Origin: Dendrolimus kikuchii | Taxonomy: Eukaryota > Arthropoda > Insecta > Lepidoptera > Lasiocampidae | Length of the DNA stretch: 64,000 nucleotides | Assembly: GCA_019925095.2 (NCBI GenBank) | Contig: JAHHIN020000030.1 | Span: forward strand, 8,950,501 to 9,014,500 | Direction: 5' to 3' | In this document: piece by piece, positions 54,523 through 64,000 of the stretch | How the letters are laid out: every line of letters starts with the position of its first letter | Position numbering within the stretch: position 1 is the first letter of the stretch | Translations under genes and position numbers: made by a program | Notes under the pieces: generated by a model | The model's database searches: none | What the model saw: only the letters and a program-made list of their open reading frames with translations | Told to the model about the DNA's origin: nothing

Positions 54523-57500
54523 TTATTTATTGTTAAAAACTGATAATATATGTACATGTCTACTATCAGCTAGGGTAAGAAGAAAGTCCACATTGGCCGG
54601 TCGGGGAAAATCTTTGAGTAATATACTGTAGAGGGGAGAAACTATTTTGGGACATTCGAAAAAAATGTGATGGACAGAGCCGTCAGCTAAGCCGCACTCA
54701 CAGATAGAATTATCGCGAATTCTTAATTTTGCAAGAAATACAGGACAGCAACAGTGGCCAAGACGCAGGCGAATTATAGTTGATATAACTTTTTTGGGTA
54801 GTTTTCTATAGTTGAAGAACCAAGGTTTGGGACGTAATGTTGGTTGCAAACTACCGTAGTATCTGCCAACAGTCAGACGGGACTGTAGCCAGATACCATT
54901 CCAAGTCTCAAACATCTGGGGTCACGCGAGAGAGCGTAAATCGCGGGGAAAGCATTTATTATATTTGTTACTACCCGAACAGACAGCTTCCTTGGCGCAA
55001 CAGTCGGCAATCTCATTTCCACCAATTCCACAGTGACCTGGGATCCAGGCAAGTACTATATCTAAACCAGACGAGTGACAACGAAAGAGGGCTTCCTTTA
55101 TTTTTAGAGAGATGACAAAGTTATGTTTAGCATGTAAAGGTAATTTTGAGATATCCTGTAGGGAGCTTAAGGAATCGGTAAAAATGATAGATTTACTTAT
55201 GTTATGGGATTCAATATAAAGGACGGCTTCTAGAATAGCGATTGATTCGCCAGTGAACACAGAGCTAGGAGGAGGAATTTTGAAATTTAAAATAATTTTG
55301 TATTTGGGAATCCAAAAAGCTGAACCAACAGGGCCATTTAGAGATAGCCGTGATGCATCGGTGAAAAACTGAAGGTGGTCTGGCCAACGATCCTGCGTAA
55401 TTTTACAAAATAATTGATTAGCATCTGGAGAATTTTTGTGAATATCTAGATTTAGAATAACATTAGGTTTATAAATAAGGCTTTCAAAACTAGACTCAAA
55501 AACAGGATTTTTATAATTCTGGAAAATGCCAAGAGGGAGATCTACTAGTTTCTTATACGAATTTATAAGAAGTGGAAGACATTTGTGAGTCCAATAACTA
55601 GATGTGAACGAAATTTGAAGGAGTTGATCTAAGATACCTAGAAGGGGATGATCTGAGAGCTCTATCACTTTATAAAAGAATCTGTCCGACAGAAGCTGCC
55701 TGCGAAGAGCAAGAGGAGGGTCTACACACTCAACCTGAAGGGCATTTCTTGGAGAAGATTTCATTGCGCCTGTGATGATTCTGAGGCATTTGGCTTGTAT
55801 GCGTTCCAGTTTCATGAGAGCGGATTTACTGCAGGGTTCCAATATGAAGCAGGCATAGTCAAAATGGCTGCGGATGATGGCATTATAAAGCAGCTTCTGA
55901 CAATAGGGGTGAGATCCCCACCTAACACCTGACAGGGCTCGAATTACGTTAGTGTTTTTTTCTGTTTTTGCGCAAATATAATTGAGATGGGGGAGGCCTG
56001 AAAGTTTGGCATCGAGGAAGACACCTAGGAATTTAACAGAGTTAGCAATTTGGATTGGATATATCTCTTTTGCGGGAGAATATTACAGCCGAGCTTTTTG
56101 AAGCAGAAAGTGACAAACCGTGCTCTGAAAGCCATGAGTTAAGATAAAAAAGAGCAGAATTGATACGGTTTGAAGCATCACTGAAAGAGTCAGAAGTGGC
56201 ATATAGAGCAATGTCGTCGGCATACTGAAGGGCTTTGCAAAAGCAGCTTACAGAAGATTCTAAATCAGACGTATAAATGTTATAGAGGATCGGGCTGAGG
56301 ACAGAGCCTTGGGGTGAACCTTTCCATACAAGACGGGGGGGGGGGGAGTCGATTCCCGAAACGCGGACGGAGATTGATCTCTCCATGAACATATTGGAAA
56401 CAATGTTGACAATCCTCGGGGGGATACTCAGATTGTGCAGCTTCTGCCTGAGTATGTGAAGGTTGACGTTGTCGTATGCAGACGCTATGTCTAAAAAGAC
56501 TCCTACGACTTGTTCATTTCGGGAAAAAGCTAATCTGATGTCTGAGGTAATAAGGCTGAGACTGTCCATTGTACCTAAACCTCGTCTAAAACCAAACTGG
56601 CTATTGGCTAATATGCCTTTGCTTTCTACGATCCACTCGAGTCGATTTTTAATTAAATGCTCCATAATTTTAGCAAGGACTGAAGATAGGACTATAGGTC
56701 TATAAGCATCAGAGTCTGAAGCATCCTTGCCAGGTTTTAATATTGGAACAATTATTTGCTTTTTCCAAGACTCTGGGATAGATCCGGAAAGAAAAATCTG
56801 ATTCAGAAGGTTCAGTAGAAAATGCTTAGAAGATTCACAGGACTGAATTACAAAGGAATAAGTAATGCCGTCTACTCCAGGAGAAGAGTCTCGGAGATGA
56901 TCTAGGGCAGCGCATAGTTCTCCAAAGGAAAATTTAGAATTCATGGGATTCAACTCATCTGAAGGGGAACAACTGATGGGGGGACAAGGTTCAAGGGGAA
57001 CAAAAGGAGGTGCAAGCTTGTGCATGAAATTGGGAAGCCAGGAAGATGGATTATTGGAATTAATATTATCGTCACTTTGGGACTTTCTAAAGGCTTTTAT
57101 TTTCTTCCATATCATAGAAGCTGGAGTCCTGGGAGAAAGGGATTCGCAGAAGGCTTGCCAACCTTTTTTTTTCTTTGAACGCAACAGTCTTTTAGAGGAA
57201 GCAGAGACTTTCTGAAATTCTAAGTAATTATCATATGTGAGGCTCCTGGTAAATTTAATCTCCGCTTCTTTGCGCTTTTTTACTATAGCGGAACATTCAG
57301 AATCCCACCAAGCAGGGGAGGGAATTTTATTTTTTTACAGAGTTTTTTAAGAGGATTGATTGCTCAGCAGCAGATGTCAATGCAGATACATACTCATCAT
57401 ATAAGGAAGTAAAATTCAGAGAAGAAACATAGGAAGAGAGTTTAATTTACTTTGTACCAAGGAAGAGAACTTATGCCAGTCAGCTAGTGCGAGTCTAAAT

Positions 57501-58178
57501 CTCAAGAGAGGCGTTGGAGTGACAGGAGGGGGTGAAGAATCGGGCAAGGAACAAAGAATAGGGAGATGGTCACTTCCATAACAGTTAGAAAGAACAGACC
57601 ATGAAAGAGAGTAGACTATGGAGGGAGAGGATAAAGTAAGGTCAGGGGCACTCGGATTTTGAAGGGGAGAGACTACGCGTAGGGGTTCCATCATTAATGA
57701 TGCATAAGTTTAGATCATTTAAGATATCGAGAAATGCTGGAGCAATAGGATCACAGGAAGCTGAACCCCACAAAGTATGGCGGATATTTAGGTCTCCTAG
57801 AATGAGGAGAGGGACAGGAAGATGGCATAAGAGCGAGAAAAGTTCTTGTATGAGGAGAGCATTGGGGTAAGGGATGTAGACAGACACAAATGTTATATTA
57901 AGACAACGGACAGCTACAATATTAATATCTGGGGAGTGAGGGGGGAGGGTGAAACGGGAGAATGTAATATTTCTTCTAACAAGAATAGCACAACCAGCCC
58001 AACCATCCGATCTGTCATCTCGGATACATGAAAACCCAGGCACTCGAAATAAAGAACCAGGGTTCAACCATGTTTCAGAGAGGGCAAAAATGTAAGGATT
58101 AAACTGATTAATTAAAAAAGATACTTCATGTTTTTTATTATTAACACTACGACAGTTCCATTGAAGGACCTTCGCCAT
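54523..58178 (-). pseudogene. I-type ORF2: endonuclease, RT, RNase H (several breaks)
   Basis: Segments run from 58178 down to 54523. The endonuclease (58178-57642) starts MAKVLQWNCRSVNNKK and has LSETWLNPG and LILGDLNIRH. A frameshift near 57670 leads to GSDHLPILCSLP. More shifts precede the RT (57184-56042): SDAYRPIVLSSVLAKIMEHL, SQFGFRRGLGTMDSL, LDIASAYDNV, KGSPQGSVLSPILYN and QYADDIALYA. After a further shift, 55842-54922 holds RNase H (FFTDASRLSLNGPVG, GESIAILEAVL, FTDSLSSLQ, GIGGNEIADCCAKEA). An in-frame TGA at 54922-54924 separates the last part, which ends with a Cys motif (CECGLADGSVHHIFFEC). The catalytic residues are kept, but the reading frame is not. Confidence 0.82.
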
Positions 58179-59605
58179 TTTGGATAGAAGAGTTTATAAG
58201 TGACGTAATAATTTTTTGAAGCATATCTATGACATTGTACGGTTGTATATCACCACATTTAGAAAATATGTTAATTAAAGCTGTTGACAAAATTTGTACT
58301 AAATTATCATTAGCGGTAGAGATATTAGGGGAGTTATCGCCAAGAGCACAACCATTTGGTAAAGAGGAAGGTGGTGAGGAGACAATATTAGCATGGGCTA
58401 GATGATCATATGTTGTACCTAGCTCCTGTCTAGGTTTTCTATGTATATAGATAGTTTTCCTATATGAAGAATTTGGAGCAGACTGAACAGTACTGGGGGA
58501 AGGTTCAGGGCACATAGGGGAGGGAACAGAATTAGGAGAGGGATAGGGTATGTAGGCAGATTTGTTTGGAACTGTTGAGGAAATGTCAGCATATGAAGTC
58601 CGAACAGGTTTAAATCTACGGGCTGCCTCAACATATCCAATATTTTCAGTGGACATTATGACTTTAATGTTTCTTTGGCGTGCATGTTCGGGGCATCTAG
58701 AGTCAGTCGCTGCATGATTACCAGAACAAAACAAACAAGTAATTTTATCCTCAGGTACCTGGCAAGTGGCATTTTCATGCGGGCCAGCACAGCGAGAACA
58801 GCGTGAGTTAGATCGGCATTTGTCACGAATGTGTCCGAAACGACAGCATTTTAGGCACTGTATAGTGGGAAGGGTATATGTTCCAACAGGTTGAGAGAGG
58901 TTGCAACAATAAACATGGCTTGGGAGGGATTGGCCTAAAAAGGTGAGAACTACAGTACCAGTGGGTTCCCAGCAGGTTGTATCTTCAACACGTTTTTTTT
59001 TATTTAGTCTTCTCGCTTTAATTACTATAGAAGACTCTGGACGGCACTCAGTCCATGAAACCAAGTCCTCCAAAGACCAATCTAGAGGGATTGAATGAAT
59101 TACACCCATACGGGTAAGTTGGAAACGGGGAATTATTGCTGTAAGATTATTTAACTCTAGGACAGGGTGGGATAAGAATGAGTTAGCTTCAGAGAATGTT
59201 TTAAAATAAATAGAAATTTTGTTTCTTCCTATATTTTTTTATTTCGTCAACCCCTGAGACTTTGCTGTTATAAATAACTTGGGCTATTTTAAGGGCGCGC
59301 ATATTGTTGGATGATTTGGGCAGGTCCACATCGGGACCCGTAACGTAAACAATAAAAGGGCCTGAGTCAGACTCAGAATACCTGAGATCCGAGTTTGCCT
59401 CAAATCCAGGTCTGGTGTATGTGTGTTGGATAGAGACTGAAGGGGGCAAAATTCTTTTCTCGGGGGTATTTGAAGGAGCCTCTAAAGAACGTTTAGCCCG
59501 TAATTTCTCCTTAGTTTGGCCAATAGCGTGAGATTCGCCCACTTCCATTCCTAAAGAATGTCTCCCCCTATCAGGAGGGACTTTCTCTCCCACTGACTGC
59601 GACAT
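58147..59605 (-). pseudogene. I-type ORF1 (zinc-knuckle protein), one frameshift
   Basis: The N-terminal part (59605-59201, start MSQSVGEKVPPDRGRHSLGM) and the C-terminal part (59109-58147) are in different frames, with the shift between about 59110 and 59200. The C-terminal part carries Cys/His clusters (CLKCCRFGHIRDKC, CSRCAGPHENATC, CLFCSGNHAATDSRC), as in Gag-like ORF1 proteins that coat element RNA. It ends within 32 bases of the ORF2 start. Confidence 0.75.
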
Positions 59606-59764
59606 TTATAAAGTAAAGTACTTACCACTAATAATAAACTTAAAAATAGCCAACACCAACAGATAAATAACAACACAAAGCCAGGAAAACAGAAAAACAC
59701 GAAAGAAAACCAGGAGAAATTCGCCAAAACGTGATTCCGCGGGAATGTCCACTGTCACTTTTTC

Positions 59765-59819
59765 ATTTTAAAGTTCATAATAATAAATCACAGTACTGTC
59801 ACTTTTTTTACTTTACGAC
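59765..59819 (+). repeat. Dispersed repeat, interrupted copy, right part
   Basis: Begins with the right duplication attttaaagttc and ends 'ctttacgac' exactly like 49320. Confidence 0.78.
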
Positions 59820-60219
59820 ACTGAAGTAGGAAACCTATGGAAATGAAACGTCAATAAAAAATGCGTGCCACTGTGACGTCATCTGGCCACTAAACATGGC
59901 GGTTTTAGTGCTGCCCAGAAGATTTTAATGTTATTAGGTTTTATCGATAAACGTCCTTGGCTCATTTTATTTTAAATATTATTGAGTATTAATTATTTGG
60001 AGAATTTATACTTTAATAGGAAGTAAGTATATTGTTATGTGCAAAGATACTTTGATTTAGATGTGTGAAATCTAAGACAAGTTCGTGTTTCAAATTTATC
60101 AAGTAAACGATATGACGATTTTTAAAAGTTGCTACACTGATTTGATAAAGTTGTCGTTTGACAACTCAGTGACCACAAAACATAAACATATGGCGTAGTA
60201 CAGTGCCATCTGCCCATCT
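59820..60219. other. Unassigned AT-rich stretch
   Basis: 59870-59925 ('gtgacgtcatctggcc', 'catggcggtttt') could be promoter-like, but no frame follows. Nothing else is seen. Confidence 0.3.
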
Positions 60220-60331
60220 CTAGCATGCTAAATTTTATCGTCGTTTCGTATGTTGCCGTCTCGCTCGCACTTGCGTATATGCCGGAAAGGGATGGAAGCT
60301 TTATGTCGGCGATAAAACGTTAACATGCTAG
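60220..60331. mobile_element. Small MITE
   Basis: The ends ctagcatgctaaattttatc (60220-60239) and, inverted, ctagcatgttaacgttttat (60331-60312) form a terminal inverted repeat around about 70 bp of GC-richer DNA. Confidence 0.5.
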
Positions 60332-60342
60332 CTAGCTATGCT

Positions 60343-60414
60343 GTTTTGGATGTCAAAATAAGAGTACGTGTTTTTCCTAAGAAAAACACGTACTCTTATT
60401 TTGATATCCAAAAC
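60343..60414. repeat. Long hairpin 1 (34-bp arms, CTAA loop)
   Basis: Arm 60343-60376 and arm 60381-60414 are inverses with one mismatch in 34. The loop is CTAA (60377-60380). Confidence 0.9.
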
Positions 60415-60422
60415 GGATTAAT

Positions 60423-60478
60423 TAGATTGTAATAGAGAGGTAAGTAGTCTAAACTACTTACCTCTCTATTACAATCTA
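60423..60478. repeat. Long hairpin 2 (26-bp arms, CTAA loop)
   Basis: Arm 60423-60448 and arm 60453-60478 are perfect inverses around a CTAA loop (60449-60452). It begins 8 bp after hairpin 1, and its arms are unrelated to those of hairpin 1. Confidence 0.9.
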
Positions 60479-60511
60479 TTTTAATTGTGTTGCTGACTCT
60501 AAAGTCCGTAA

Positions 60512-60931
60512 CACATTTTTTTTGTTTTTTTTTTTTTTGAGGCGAGGGAAAATGCTTAACCGATTTACGCACAAACTGGGTCGTTGCTAGGGGAACGACA
60601 CGCGTCGGTCGGGGGCGATAACACTGCAGCAATAGTATGCTCTTGGCAGCGCTCCGTCCGCGATCGACGTCACAGAATAGTGTGGAAGACTCCGAGCGTT
60701 GCTACACGAGCGAGCAACCCCAATACCCACTAAAACCCCCTCCTCCCTGACGACCCTGCGCTTTGTATGTGTTGGAAAGGCTGAGATTTAGAACATAGTT
60801 AGACCCAGCCGATCCAGCGCAATAAAGTGCCTGGAGTGTGCCCTGGGAGAACACACCCCACTTCGTTGTGCGGGGGTAGAAGGTCCTTTGCTCTCCTAGC
60901 AAGCTAAAGGCCCCTCGCGGTAAACGGAACC
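60512..60931 (-). mobile_element. Truncated copy of the element A 3' end
   Basis: From the T run through 'gaggcgagggaaaatgctta' to gcggtaaacggaacc it matches 29773-30179 with only a handful of changes. It stops at the same base where element A switches from 3' untranslated sequence to ORF2. It is followed directly by the poly(A) of element B, so it was probably inserted into that tail. Confidence 0.8.
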
Positions 60932-61402
60932 TTTTTTTTTTTTTTTTTTTGGCCAGGGGAAATCCGTTTGAGGACTAAGCCGCGACAGGCACAGAAGCCT
61001 GGGGGGATGTTCGCGACCCGTGTGAGTGTGGGATTCGCCAGATCGGGGTGGCACTAGCGTGCCCGGTCAGAACCGGTGCCACGCTATTGCCACCCCCAGT
61101 TAGGGATACCCACTAAAACCCCTGGGTGTTCCGTCCTGCGCCTTATGCCAGGGCTACGTGAATGCGGGATTCCCAACTCCGCGTGCCCTGGCAGGCGTGG
61201 GCCCCCCTCACTGGGCCTCTTCCTATGCCGGAGGACGTATCCCCCGGCTACTGCTGAGTCTAGTCCATGCGTGGGGCGGTCTGTAACGCGCCCCACGGGA
61301 AGAGAGATGAGCGCGCGCGGAACACTCGCGTTCTCATCTCGACGGCATGTGCGGGTGAGTGAGAACCCCTATACCCCTAGGGGCCCCACCCGCGCCGCCC
61401 GC

Positions 61403-63998
61403 TTACGGCGGCCGAAGGTCACTGTCTGACCTCCGGCGTCGGCGCGTCCTCCTTTGGCGGGAGCGGAGCAGGGAATTACGCTCACGCTCCCGTTCCGCCT
61501 CCTCCTTCGCGAACATGACTTGCTCGCAGAAGGAGGAGACGGCGTCCCATCCGGTGGAGCTCCCGACCATGGTGCGTACCACGGCCGGGAGCGAGGTGTC
61601 AGATCCGGTAAGGGCGACCAGCTCCCGGCGCTGCTCCGTCCAGGCTGGACATTCCTGGAGAGTGTGGAGCGCCGTGTCCTCCTCGCCCGTGTCACAATGA
61701 TAGCACCCTGACGTGGCCTCGCGGCCGAGGCGACACAGGTACCTTCCGAAGCAACCATGCCCCGTCAGGACCTGCGTCGGCCTGAACGTCAGGGTGCCGT
61801 GACGTCGTCCTAGCCATTCGTGCAGAACGGGCCTCACCGCCTCAATGGTGGCGGGGCCCGCGCTGGGGCGTGGTAGGCGATCTTCCCAGACCCCCACGGC
61901 TACCTGGCGGAGCTCCGACCGACACGCCTCGATCTCACGAGGCGCGGGTCTGGTGCCCCTGGCCAGGGCCTCTTTGCGCCACACATACAGTGACGCCAGA
62001 ACCCTGGCTTCCAGGTCCCATGGGGGGGATCCGGCCAGTAGCGAGGCCACTTCGAAGGACACCGTACGGTATCCTCTTATTGCCCTGACGGCCAATACGC
62101 GTTGCGCTTGACGCAACAGCGCCGCGTTTTTGGCCGTCAGGCGGTCTGACCATACAGGGGCCCCGTACAGGGCCATTGAACGTACGATGCCTTCGAAGAG
62201 TTTTCGACACGTGGCATTGGGCCTCCCGACATTGGGGAGCAGGCGCGAGAGTGCCCCGGCTGCCCCCTTGAGTCTGGGGAGCAGCTGCCGAAAATGTGCC
62301 GAAAATGTGCCGAAAAATCCCATCGGCCATCGAGAACCAATCCCAGGTATTTCATGGTCTCGCCGATGCCGATGCGTATGCCTCCTACTATGATGCTACT
62401 GTCCGGAGGTGGGCGGTTGCGAGGGCCGTGAAACATCACGGCCTCGGTCTTCTGTAACGCTACCTCCAGACCAAGACGCCGGATCCTGCCTACTATCGTC
62501 GACACCCCAGCCGTGCCTAGAAGGCACGCCTGCCGATGGGTCTTCCCGCGCGCGGCGATCAATGTGTCATCGGCGTAACAGATGACACTGATGCCCGGGA
62601 GGACCCGACACCTCAAAGTCCAGTCATATGCGATGTTCCACAGGAGGGGGGACCTAGAACCGACCCCTGTGGAACACCGCATACCATGGCTCGCCGATTC
62701 CAGCCCTCATGGACCGGGTAGATGACGGCTCTACTGCTTAAATATGCCCCGACTATACGGCGGAGGTAGGTCGGCACCCCGAAATACCGGAGTGCCTCCA
62801 GAATGCATGCCCAGGGCAAGGAATTGAATGCATTGGCGATGTCTAAGGACACCGCCAACAGAACCTCGCCCTGGGAGACTGCTTCCTCCGCCAGGCCTCT
62901 CAGGCACATGACAGCGTCGATTGTGGAGCGCCCTGTGCGGAAACCGAACTAGTTGTCCGCCAGGTCCGGCCCCGTCCTCGATAGGTGCTGGACGAGGCGG
63001 GCGACGATGATACGCTCGAAGAGCTTGCCAACCTCGTCCAGCAGCACAATGGGCCGGTAGGCGGACGGTGAGTCCGCAGGGCGCCCCTCCTTACGCAGCA
63101 GGACCAGCTTACCGGTCTTCCACTGTAGCGGGAACTGGCCCTGCTCTAGGCATGCGCCGAAAAGCCTCATCAGTCGGGGCTCTAGGGAGTCGTAGGACAG
63201 AACCCACGCACGCCCTAGTATGCCGTCAAGGCCGGGGGCGGCGTTCTTGGCCTTTAGCCATAGCATGGCCACCCCCAGCTCTACCCGGTCCACAGTGGGC
63301 ACAGGGTCTCTATCCGCGCTGGGCTCCGCATCTGGCGGTGCCATAGCAGGAGGCGTATGCTCAGCCCGTGAAGGGAACAGAGCGCCAACTACGTCACGTG
63401 TGACGTCCCTGGGGAGAGACTCGGTTAGTGGGGGCGCCCAGGCACGGAGCTTGTTCCGAGCCATTTTGAATGGGCGCCCCCAAGGGTCTTGATTTAAACT
63501 ATCCAAGAGCTCCCCCCAGGCCACGTTCTTTGCGTTACGGATTGCAATTCGTAGTGTTCTTCTGGCGCTTCTGTACCCCTCGTACAGCTGAGCCTCTACG
63601 GTCGCTGCGTCCGCTGCGCGGCGGCGCTGTCTTCTATATCTGGTGTACTGGCGGCGTGCGCTATTGCATGCGCGCCTTAGTCCCTCGAATTCGGGACTCC
63701 ACCAGTACACCTTTCGAAAGGGCCGGAATCGGCCCCTCCTCGGCATCGCCGCATCGCAGACGCCAGTAACGAGCGACCGTAGGTTTTCTGCCTCCTGGTC
63801 TACATTTATATCGGGAGGGTTTATCTCGCGCCCTGATGCCCAGGTGGCGACGATCAGGGCCTCTTTGAACGCCTCCCGATCCAACTTTTTCAATGCCCAG
63901 CGCGGACAGTCTCCTACCGGGGGCTCCTGGGACGGAGGGTTCGGATTCCTGGTGGAGACGCTAAACCGAATATATCGGTGATCTGAGAGCGTCTCCAC
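61403..63998 (-). pseudogene. R1-clade ORF2 of element B, partial, broken by a stop and frameshifts
   Basis: It enters from the right edge at the end of the endonuclease (LSDHRYIRFSV). RT motifs follow: SAYRPIVLLDEVGKLFERII, SLDIANAFNSLPW, GVPQGSVLGP and CYADDTLIAA. The C-terminal part has APVWSDRL and the finger CYHCDTGEEDTALHTLQEC. Breaks are an in-frame TAG at 62949-62951 (where the family has Gln in NQFGFR), a frameshift near 62650, and a frameshift near 62300 caused by an 11-bp tandem duplication. It would not make an active enzyme. Confidence 0.8.
62290..62311. repeat. 11-bp tandem duplication that shifts the element B frame
   Basis: gaaaatgtgcc is present twice in direct succession. 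Because 11 is not a multiple of 3, it moves the reading frame at this point. Confidence 0.85.
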
Positions 63999-64000
63999 CC

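Larger units (their letters stand above)
54319..59764 (-). mobile_element. I-type LINE with RNase H, decayed
   Basis: A minus-strand retrotransposon is bounded by the 12-bp duplication attttaaagttc (54307-54318 and 59765-59776). It ends in (GAA)4, seen as ttcttcttcttc on the + strand. ORF1 with zinc knuckles, an APE nuclease, RT and an RNase H domain are all present. RNase H plus APE is typical of the I group. Frameshifts and stops in both ORFs show it is no longer autonomous. Confidence 0.85.
60932..64000 (-). mobile_element. R1-clade LINE, element B (cut by window edge)
   Basis: A T19 run (60932-60950) is its poly(A). 60951-61402 is its 3' untranslated region, sharing 'ggg.tttttagtgggta' with element A, and ORF2 follows to the right edge. 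It is a different R1-clade family from A, judged by clear protein divergence. Its 5' part lies outside the window. Confidence 0.82.

Noticed and set aside
61076..61711. Overlapping plus-strand frames
   Set aside because: They lie opposite the ORF2 and untranslated region of element B and have no domain of their own.

Overview
This window looks like a piece of an insect nuclear chromosome, most likely from a lepidopteran. The basis is indirect. The DNA is AT-rich, host genes are split by GT-AG introns, and most of the sequence is transposable elements. The set seen here (R1-clade and I-type LINEs, a BEL/Pao element, a Penelope-like element, a Sailor-type DDE transposon, hAT and pogo MITEs, and short repeats starting like 'actagctg.gcccgcggc') fits moths and butterflies. 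I see no rRNA, tRNA, CRISPR or bacterial operon structure.

Host genes. Three host-like coding units can be reconstructed on the + strand. (1) 940-13345: a six-exon gene for a 378-residue THAP-type zinc-finger protein. All six GT-AG junctions keep one reading frame, and its introns hold a hAT MITE, a complete Sailor-type transposase gene, minisatellites and SINE-like copies. (2) 41156-44536: a two-exon gene for a 489-residue protein with about seven C2H2 fingers of the H-x5-H type. (3) 29716-29772 plus 36328-36527: the last coding exon of an unrecognised gene with an acidic C-terminus, split by a 6.5-kb R1-clade LINE with an 18-bp target-site duplication.

Layout. 1-13.4 kb is the THAP gene. 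13.4-23.3 kb is intergenic, with MITEs (two copies of a GTTCCATTAG-ended family, a pogo-type element, a nested foldback), LINE tails and a Penelope-like remnant (21.9-22.9 kb, minus). 23.3-28.9 kb is a BEL/Pao LTR retrotransposon with gag and pol in one frame, separated by a single TGA. 29.8-36.3 kb is R1-clade element A (minus). 36.5-41 kb is AT-rich with repeats. 41.2-44.5 kb is the zinc-finger gene. 44.6-54 kb is non-coding and AT-rich, with microsatellites, tandem arrays and an ordered array of short inverted repeats. 54.3-59.8 kb is a decayed I-type LINE (minus), inserted with a 12-bp duplication into a repeat whose empty site survives at 49 kb. 60.2-60.5 kb holds a small MITE and two near-perfect hairpins. 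From 60.5 kb to the right edge is a truncated copy of the element A 3' end followed by R1-clade element B (minus, cut by the window end).

The host genes do not obviously form a pathway; two encode zinc-finger proteins, probably nuclear. The most informative signals are about genome dynamics: an exon broken by a LINE, a tandem-duplicated splice-donor region in THAP intron 4, a filled site with its empty counterpart, and paired hairpins with the same CTAA loop. All family calls come from reading motifs; no database search was run.
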